This document shows, in pieces, positions 5,571 to 9,950 of a DNA stretch of 9,950 bases (position 1 is its first letter; each line of letters begins with the position of its first letter). Below the pieces are notes generated by a model that saw nothing but the letters and a program-made list of their open reading frames with translations, made no database searches and was not told the origin of the DNA. This DNA is from an uncultured beta proteobacterium (GTDB lineage Bacteria > Pseudomonadota > Gammaproteobacteria > Burkholderiales > Burkholderiaceae_C), in assembly GCA_903834645.1 (NCBI GenBank), contig CAILKA010000002.1:1-9950 (forward strand), read 5' to 3'. The position numbers and the translations under genes were made by a program.

Positions 5571-8500
5571 TGCCAAGTGTGCTCGAGGACGTGGCGCTTG
5601 CCTCGAACGACGGCACGCTGGTGTCCGCGCTCGTGGCCAACCAGATCCACGACCCCAACCTGGACAACGACAAGGGCATCGCGGTCATCCAGGCCGACAA
5701 CAGCAATGGCACCTGGCAGTACTACCTGGCCGGAGAGGGCTGGAGGACCCTCGACAACGTGCAAGCGGACAAGGCCAGGCTGCTGCCCGCCGATGCCACC
5801 ACGCGCATCCGCTTCCTGCCCAGCGCGAACTGGTCGGGCACCACCCAGATCACGTTCCGCGCCTGGGACCAGACCGAGGAAAGTGCGGGGGACAGGGTCG
5901 ACCCCGATGGGTCGGATGCGTTCAGCACGGCGCACGTCGTGGTTCCCTTGACGGTCAGCGCGGTCAACGATGCGCCGGCCGGGGCGGATGCCGTGAAGAC
6001 CATCAACGAGGATGCCCCGTACACGTTCTTGGCTGCCGACTTCAACCTCACCGACACCACTGACAATCCCTCGCCCCACGCCTTGTCGAGGGTGCGGATC
6101 ACGACGCTGCCAGCCCGAGGGGCGCTGCAGTCCTCCACTGACGGCGTCAACTGGAGCAACGTGTCCGCTGGGCGGGAGGTGAGCGCAGCGGAGTTGGGGG
6201 CGAGCCGGTTCCGGTTCCTGCCGGGGGCCAACGCGTCGGGCTCTTCCTACACGAACTTCTCGTTCCAGGTCATCGACACCGGCGGAACGGCCGATTTCGG
6301 TGCCGATACCGACCCCACACCGCGGACCTTCACGTTCAACGTCACTGCCACCAACGACGCGCCGACCCTGGACCTGAACCCCGGCGATAGCAGCACGTCC
6401 AGCTGGTCTGCCTCGTTCGTCGAAGGCGGGGCGGCCGTGGCGTTTTCCGGGGCCGGCACGAGCGTGGGCGACGTCGACTCGACCATCGCGCGCCTGACTC
6501 TGAGCTACGACGGGACGCTCTTCCCCAACGGCGCCTCGGAAAGCATCCGGATGATGAGCGGCGGGTTGGCGGCAGCCGAGATAGCCGGCCTTGGCACGCT
6601 CGCAGCCAATTCCACGCCTGCGACGTTCAGCCTGGCCGGCGTGGGCTACCAGTACACCGTTGCCGTCTCGGGCAACACCCGCACGATCGCCTTCACAGGC
6701 GCTGCCGGCGCTGCGATGACGGTGGTGCAGGCCGAAGCGCTCCTGGACGCCCTGCGATACGACAACGTTGACCATGCCCCGACCCTCACGTCCAGGGCCT
6801 TCACGATCGCGCTGACCGACGACGCGAGCGCCCCTTCCAGCAGCCCCCGCACGTTCACCGTGAACGTGACTGCCGCGAACGATGCACCCACCATCCCCGA
6901 CCCCTCGCCCTTCGCCCTGACCGACGTCGACGAGGATGCGACGAGCCCCGCCGGCATGGCTGTCAGCACCCTCGTGGCCGGCCGGCTGACCGACCCCGAC
7001 GGTACGGCCTTGCAGCAGGGCATCGCCATCATCAGCGCCGGCAACACCAATGGCCGGTGGCAGTACAGCGTGAACAACGGCTCGAGCTGGACCGACCTCG
7101 GCACGCCCGACAATGCGAGTGCCCGCCTGCTCGTGGCCGACTCGAGCGGAAACAACCGGCTGCGCTTCGTGCCCGCCGCCGACTGGCACGGCCAGGTGGT
7201 GGCGGACCTGACCATCCGGGCCTGGGATGGCACGACCGGCACCAATGGCGGCAGCGCCAACGTCAACACCGCGGGCACGGGAGGCACCACTGCCTTCAGC
7301 ACCCAGAGTGCCAACGTCTCGGTGACGGTCGCTCCGCTCAACGATGCGCCTGCCGGTACCGACGGCCGGCTCTCGTTGACCGAGGACACGCCCTACACGC
7401 TGCGACTGTCGGACTTCGGGTTCACGGACCCTTCCGACACGATCTCGCCCAACGTGCTGGCCGCCGTGCGCATCGCGAGCTTGCCCGATGCCGCGGTGGC
7501 GCTGCTCGTGCGCACCGACAACGGCACGAACACGGCCATCACCGCCGGCACGCTGGTCTCTCGCGCCGACATCGAGGCAGGCCAGCTGCGCCTGCTGCCG
7601 GTTTCCAACCTCGCTGGCGCGGGGCTCGCGCAGTTCACCTTCCAGGTGCAGGACGACGGCGCCACGGGCGGCTCGAACGTGAACCTCGATGCCACCCCGA
7701 ACACGCTCGTGGTGGACATCGCTGCCGTCAACGACGCGCCTTCCGGTGCGAGCTTCAGCGTCAGCACCCAGGAAGACGTGCCCTACTTCTTCGGTCTGTC
7801 GGACTTCACGGCTCCGGGCCGTTTCTCCGATCCCGCCGACGGCGAGGCGGGGGCCTTTGCCGGGATCGTCATCGATGCGCTGCCCGATCCGGCGGCCGGT
7901 CAGCTGCGGCTGTCAGGCGTGTTGTTGACGAGCGTGCCTATGGGAGGCCAGGCGGTGAGCGCCCAGGATCTCGCCAGCGGCCTGCTCGTCTTCGTGCCTG
8001 CTATCCACTCCTCGTCATCCACCGGCGGGCCGACGCCGGAGTTCAGCTTCCGGGTGCGGGACAACGGGGGCACGGCCTCGGGCGGGCAAGATCTCTCGAC
8101 GGCCAGCTACGTGCTGTCGATCCAGGTCGCCGCCGTGAACGATGCACCCGTGCTCCTCGGCGCAGGGTCCATGCGCCCCTGGGAGGCGCCCAACCCCGCC
8201 CTGAGCATCACGCCCGTCTCGGAACTTGTGGCCGGCTTCACGGCTTCCGATCCCGAGGGTGATCCGGTGGGCGTGGCGGTGGTGGGGGTGGACACCACGC
8301 GCGGCACCTGGGCGTTCCAGCTGGCGGGAACCACGACCTGGACGAGCCTGTCCGGCGTGAGCGACGCCTCGGCGCGGCTGCTGCCGCAGGACGCGCTGAT
8401 CCGGTTCACGCCCACCGACCCGCAGTGGGAAGGGCGGCTGTCTGCCGGGCTCACGATCCGGGCCTGGGAGCGGACCACTGGTACAGCGGGAGCTCTGGCC

Positions 8501-9950
8501 GATGCGAGCCTCAACGGCGGCAGTTCGGCGTTCAGCACCGCCGCGCAGCCTGTGAGCATCCGGGTCAATCTGGCCAACGAGGCGCCCACGCTCACCGGGG
8601 CCAGCCCGCTCGTGACCATCGTCGAGGACGTGGCCTCTGCCGCGAACGTCGGCACCCGCGTGCGCGACCTCGTGCAGGGCCAGGATCCGGAAGGCGCCTG
8701 GCTCGGCATCGCCATCGTCGGCACCGACTCGTCGCAAGGCGCGTGGTCCTACCGGCTGGCGGGCTCGAGCGACTGGCTGCCCGTGGGCAGCCGCTCGGAC
8801 GCCTCACGCCTGCTGCTGAGCTTCGACGCATTCGTGCGTTTCGAGCCCAAGGCCAACTTCAACGGCACCGTGCCCTCCGGGCTCGTCTTCCGGGCATGGG
8901 ATCGCTCCGAGGGCGCCAGCGGCACGATCGACACCTCCGGCCAGGTGGGCGGCAGCACCGCCTTCAGCGCAGCCACCGCGGCCGCCTCCGTGACGGTGAC
9001 GGCCGTCAACGATGTGCCGACCCTGAGCGCGATAAGCAACCAGGCGATCAACGAGGACGCCAGCACGCCGGTGCTGTCGTTCACGGTGGGTGACGTGGAG
9101 ACCGCTGCCGGCTCCCTGAGCGTGACGGCCACCAGCAGCAACGCTGCATTGGTGACCCAGGCCGGGCTGGTGCTGGGCGGCAGCAACGCCGATCGCACGC
9201 TGACGGTGACGCCTGCTGCCCACGCCAGCGGCACGGCCACGATCACGGTGAACGTGAGTGACGGCACGATCACCACCTCGAAGACCTTCGTGCTCACGGT
9301 GGGAGCCGTCAACGATGCACCGCAGGCAAGCGGCAGCGCCGCGCTGGCGTCGGTGGACGAGGACGCAACGTCTCCCGACGGGGCAGCGGTGGCCTCGCTG
9401 TTTGCTGGCCCCTACGACGACAGCCGTGACGGCGAGGCCGACACGTCACTGCAGGCGGTGGCCATCGTGGGCAACTCTGCAGCGGCTGAACAGGGGCGTT
9501 GGCAGTATTCGAGCAACAGCGGGTCGAGCTGGACGGATGTGCCCACTTCCGGCCTGTCCGACACCACGGCCCTGGTGTTGCCGGCAACAGCGCAGTACCG
9601 CTTGAGGTTCATGCCGGCTGCGGACTTCAACGGCACACCGGGTGAGCTGAGCGCGAGGCTGGGCGACGGATCGATCTACTTCCAGGGATTCAGCACCTCG
9701 GCCAACCTCTCGTACATCGGCGGCACCGGCAAGTGGTCTGGAGCCACCGTGCCTCTGGGCACGAGCGTCACGCCTGTCAACGACGCGCCGGTGGCCAGTG
9801 GCAGCGCCACGCTGGATGCGATTCAGGAGGGTACGGTCTCGCCGCCGGGGGCGCTGGTGTCGACGCTCTTCGGGGCCAATTTCAGTGACGCTGCTGACGG
9901 TGGCGGGGCGCTTGCGGGCGTGGCGATCACGGCCAACGGCGCTACGTCCG
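5525..9950 (+). CDS. Giant adhesin-like protein, continuation in the -1 frame, open to the window edge
   Basis: This frame (codon phase 5525, 5528 and so on) is open without a stop for 1475 codons and runs off the window. I checked the phase at every N-D-A-P-type linker (5969, 6353, 6881, 7343, 7733, 8141, 8576, 9011, 9314, 9779) and it never changes. It encodes modules A4, B4, C, A5, B5, B6, A6, A7, D, A8 and the start of A9, the same families as in the preceding frame. It therefore reads as the rest of the same protein. The previous in-phase stop is 5426-5428, and GTG 5525 is the first possible start codon after it, overlapping the TGA of the first frame. A protein starting there would lack the leader, DUF4347 and beta-helix, so independent initiation is the less likely reading. 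I noticed no cysteine codons in this frame. No RTX nonapeptides or C-terminal secretion signal are seen, but the C-terminus is outside the window. Confidence 0.85.
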   Translation, partial: MTPGNQAPVLLGANPLPSVLEDVALASNDGTLVSALVANQIHDPNLDNDKGIAVIQADNSNGTWQYYLAGEGWRTLDNVQADKARLLPADATTRIRFLPSANWSGTTQITFRAWDQTEESAGDRVDPDGSDAFSTAHVVVPLTVSAVNDAPAGADAVKTINEDAPYTFLAADFNLTDTTDNPSPHALSRVRITTLPARGALQSSTDGVNWSNVSAGREVSAAELGASRFRFLPGANASGSSYTNFSFQVIDTGGTADFGADTDPTPRTFTFNVTATNDAPTLDLNPGDSSTSSWSASFVEGGAAVAFSGAGTSVGDVDSTIARLTLSYDGTLFPNGASESIRMMSGGLAAAEIAGLGTLAANSTPATFSLAGVGYQYTVAVSGNTRTIAFTGAAGAAMTVVQAEALLDALRYDNVDHAPTLTSRAFTIALTDDASAPSSSPRTFTVNVTAANDAPTIPDPSPFALTDVDEDATSPAGMAVSTLVAGRLTDPDGTALQQGIAIISAGNTNGRWQYSVNNGSSWTDLGTPDNASARLLVADSSGNNRLRFVPAADWHGQVVADLTIRAWDGTTGTNGGSANVNTAGTGGTTAFSTQSANVSVTVAPLNDAPAGTDGRLSLTEDTPYTLRLSDFGFTDPSDTISPNVLAAVRIASLPDAAVALLVRTDNGTNTAITAGTLVSRADIEAGQLRLLPVSNLAGAGLAQFTFQVQDDGATGGSNVNLDATPNTLVVDIAAVNDAPSGASFSVSTQEDVPYFFGLSDFTAPGRFSDPADGEAGAFAGIVIDALPDPAAGQLRLSGVLLTSVPMGGQAVSAQDLASGLLVFVPAIHSSSSTGGPTPEFSFRVRDNGGTASGGQDLSTASYVLSIQVAAVNDAPVLLGAGSMRPWEAPNPALSITPVSELVAGFTASDPEGDPVGVAVVGVDTTRGTWAFQLAGTTTWTSLSGVSDASARLLPQDALIRFTPTDPQWEGRLSAGLTIRAWERTTGTAGALADASLNGGSSAFSTAAQPVSIRVNLANEAPTLTGASPLVTIVEDVASAANVGTRVRDLVQGQDPEGAWLGIAIVGTDSSQGAWSYRLAGSSDWLPVGSRSDASRLLLSFDAFVRFEPKANFNGTVPSGLVFRAWDRSEGASGTIDTSGQVGGSTAFSAATAAASVTVTAVNDVPTLSAISNQAINEDASTPVLSFTVGDVETAAGSLSVTATSSNAALVTQAGLVLGGSNADRTLTVTPAAHASGTATITVNVSDGTITTSKTFVLTVGAVNDAPQASGSAALASVDEDATSPDGAAVASLFAGPYDDSRDGEADTSLQAVAIVGNSAAAEQGRWQYSSNSGSSWTDVPTSGLSDTTALVLPATAQYRLRFMPAADFNGTPGELSARLGDGSIYFQGFSTSANLSYIGGTGKWSGATVPLGTSVTPVNDAPVASGSATLDAIQEGTVSPPGALVSTLFGANFSDAADGGGALAGVAITANGATS
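5549..5977 (+). repeat. Family A module 4 (first module in the -1 frame)
   Basis: This module reads VLLGANPLPSVLEDVALASN, then GIAVIQADNSNGTWQYYLAG, KARLLPADATTRIRFLPSAN, WSGTTQITFRAWDQTEES, DAFSTAHVVVPLTVSAVNDAP. Its landmarks line up one for one with A1-A3 of the other frame. This is the direct evidence that the two frames belong to one protein. The usual G-T-x-G stretch after WDQT is replaced by ESAGDRVDPDG. Confidence 0.82.
5978..6364 (+). repeat. Family B module 4
   Basis: Reads AGADAVKTINEDAPYTFLAA, then DFNLTDTTDNPSPHALSRVR, ITTLPARGAL, VSAAELGASRFRFLPGAN, YTNFSFQVIDTGGTADFG, DTDPTPRTFTFNV and TNDAP. DFNLTD replaces the family's DFGFTD, and an inserted STDGVNWSN resembles the W-containing hairpin of B3 (VNGVWG). 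Confidence 0.8.
6365..6889 (+). repeat. One-off module C (175 residues)
   Basis: This module fits neither family A nor B. It begins TLDLNPGDSSTSSWSASFVE and contains GDVDSTIARLTLSYDGTLFP, an Ala/Gly-rich middle, VGYQYTVAVSGNTRTIAFTG and AEALLDALRYDNVDHAPT, then RAFTIALTDDAS and NVTAANDAP. The (L-x-x-L-R-Y-x-N) helix-strand with following D-D is a recurring pattern in cadherin-like adhesin repeats, so it is probably another beta-sandwich. It has no second copy in this window. Confidence 0.65.
6890..7351 (+). repeat. Family A module 5
   Basis: At 154 residues this is a slightly long A copy: DVDEDATSPAGMAVSTLVAG, RLTDPDGTALQQGIAIISAG, NGRWQYSVNNGSSWTDLG, SARLL, NRLRFVPAADWHGQ, DLTIRAWDGTTGTNGG, GGTTAFSTQSANVSVTV and PLNDAP. 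The extra length comes from insertions around SSGNN and the NTAGTGG stretch. Confidence 0.8.
7352..8149 (+). repeat. Family B modules 5 and 6
   Basis: B5 (7352-7741) has LTEDTPYTLRLSDFGFTDPS, VRIASLPD, AGTLVSRADIEAGQLRLLPV, AQFTFQVQDDGATGG and AAVNDAP. B6 (7742-8149) has TQEDVPYFFGLSDFTAPGRF, FSDPADGEAG, IVIDALPD, GQAVSAQDLASGLLVFVPAI, EFSFRVRDNGGTASGGQD and AAVNDAP. In B6 the DFGFTD motif is split by a short insertion (DFTAPGRFSD). Confidence 0.8.
8150..9019 (+). repeat. Family A modules 6 and 7
   Basis: A6 (8150-8587) reads GVAVVGVDTTRGTWAFQLAG, SARLLPQDALIRFTP, LTIRAWERTTGTAG, GGSSAFSTAAQPVSIRV and NEAP; it lacks the early E-D-V, having EAPNPALSITPVSEL instead. A7 (8588-9019) is closest to A1 at its start (VTIVEDVASAANVGTRVRDL). 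It continues GIAIVGTDSSQGAWSYRLAG, RFEPKANFNGT, LVFRAWDRSEGASG, STAFSAATAAASVTVTAVND and then VP in place of AP. Confidence 0.8.
9020..9322 (+). repeat. One-off short module D (101 residues)
   Basis: A compact module beginning TLSAISNQAINEDASTPVLS, then FTVGDVETAAGSLSVTATSS, ALVTQAGLVLGGSNADRTLT, HASGTATITVNVSDG and LTVGAVNDAP. It is the widespread Ig/cadherin-like repeat of the N-Q-x-I-x-E-D / L-x-V-T-A-x-S-S-N form found in many tandem-repeat bacterial adhesins. It occurs once here and is clearly shorter than A or B. Confidence 0.75.
9323..9950 (+). repeat. Divergent family A modules 8 and 9 (9 is cut by the window)
   Basis: A8 (9323-9790) keeps the first half of family A (ASVDEDATSPDGAAVASLFA, QAVAIVG, GRWQYSSNSGSSWTDVP, RLRFMPAADFNGT). 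It lacks the LTFRAWDRT block, which is replaced by LSARLGDGSIYFQGFSTSAN and IGGTGKWSGATVPLG before TPVNDAP. A9 (9791 on) begins VASGSATLDAIQEGTVSPPG, then LVSTLFGANFSDAADGGGAL and GVAITANG, with E-G-T in place of E-D-V/A. It runs off the window. Confidence 0.72.

Noticed and set aside
5366..7189. A 607-codon open frame on the minus strand, plus many other long minus-strand frames
   Set aside because: It is antisense to the repeat array, and its product is Gly/Arg/Val-rich with no recognisable domain. Strong third-position G+C on the + strand suppresses stops in antisense frames.
3093..9950. RTX calcium-binding nonapeptide repeats
   Set aside because: No tandem GGxGxDxxx nonapeptides occur. 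The Gly-rich stretches belong to loops in family A and B modules.
3093..9950. Assembly artefact from collapsed or expanded identical repeats
   Set aside because: The modules are well diverged at DNA level, so mis-assembly by repeat collapse is unlikely. The single frame change is better explained by one base.

Overview
The window is very G+C-rich, with G or C at nearly every third codon position. It looks like part of a betaproteobacterial chromosome, probably Burkholderiales; that placement is an inference from composition and gene types, because the window has no rRNA or other marker. Everything readable lies on the + strand and is almost wall-to-wall coding. No RNA gene, insertion sequence, CRISPR array or convincing terminator was seen.

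Positions 1-926 hold the 3' part of a periplasmic adaptor (membrane-fusion) protein of the RND/HlyD type, whose start lies upstream of the window. A 45-base gap (927-971) follows. From 972 to the window edge the sequence reads as one giant modular surface or secreted protein. In order it has a LEPR-XLL leader motif at the extreme N-terminus, a DUF4347 domain with a His-Gly and Gly-Cys signature, a right-handed beta-helix ending in a choice-of-anchor-Q motif, one CSPG/cadherin-like repeat, and then a long array of about 100-175-residue beta-sandwich-like modules ending in V-N-D-A-P linkers. The array is built from two interleaved families (called A and B here) plus two one-off modules (C and D), in the order A B B B A A | A B C A B B A A D A A. 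The C-terminus lies beyond the window.

The main oddity is that the giant reading frame is broken once. The first frame stops at 5526-5528, and the same repeat architecture resumes at once in the -1 frame and stays open for the remaining 4.4 kb. One extra G in the run of five at 5510-5514 would give a continuous protein of about 2,993 codons in the window. The break falls in an inter-domain linker, a GTG codon overlaps the stop, and two compact hairpins follow. Sequencing error, a true frameshift mutation, recoding and a genuine gene split all remain possible, the first two being likeliest.

Taken together, the genes suggest a large adhesin with no visible Sec signal next to an export-type adaptor, which fits type I-like secretion. 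The most interesting leads are the possible clan CD (caspase-like) cysteine-peptidase character of DUF4347 (H118/C161 in an almost cysteine-free protein), a unique G7 tract in codons 24-26 that could act as a phase-variation switch, and the poorly defined family A repeat.
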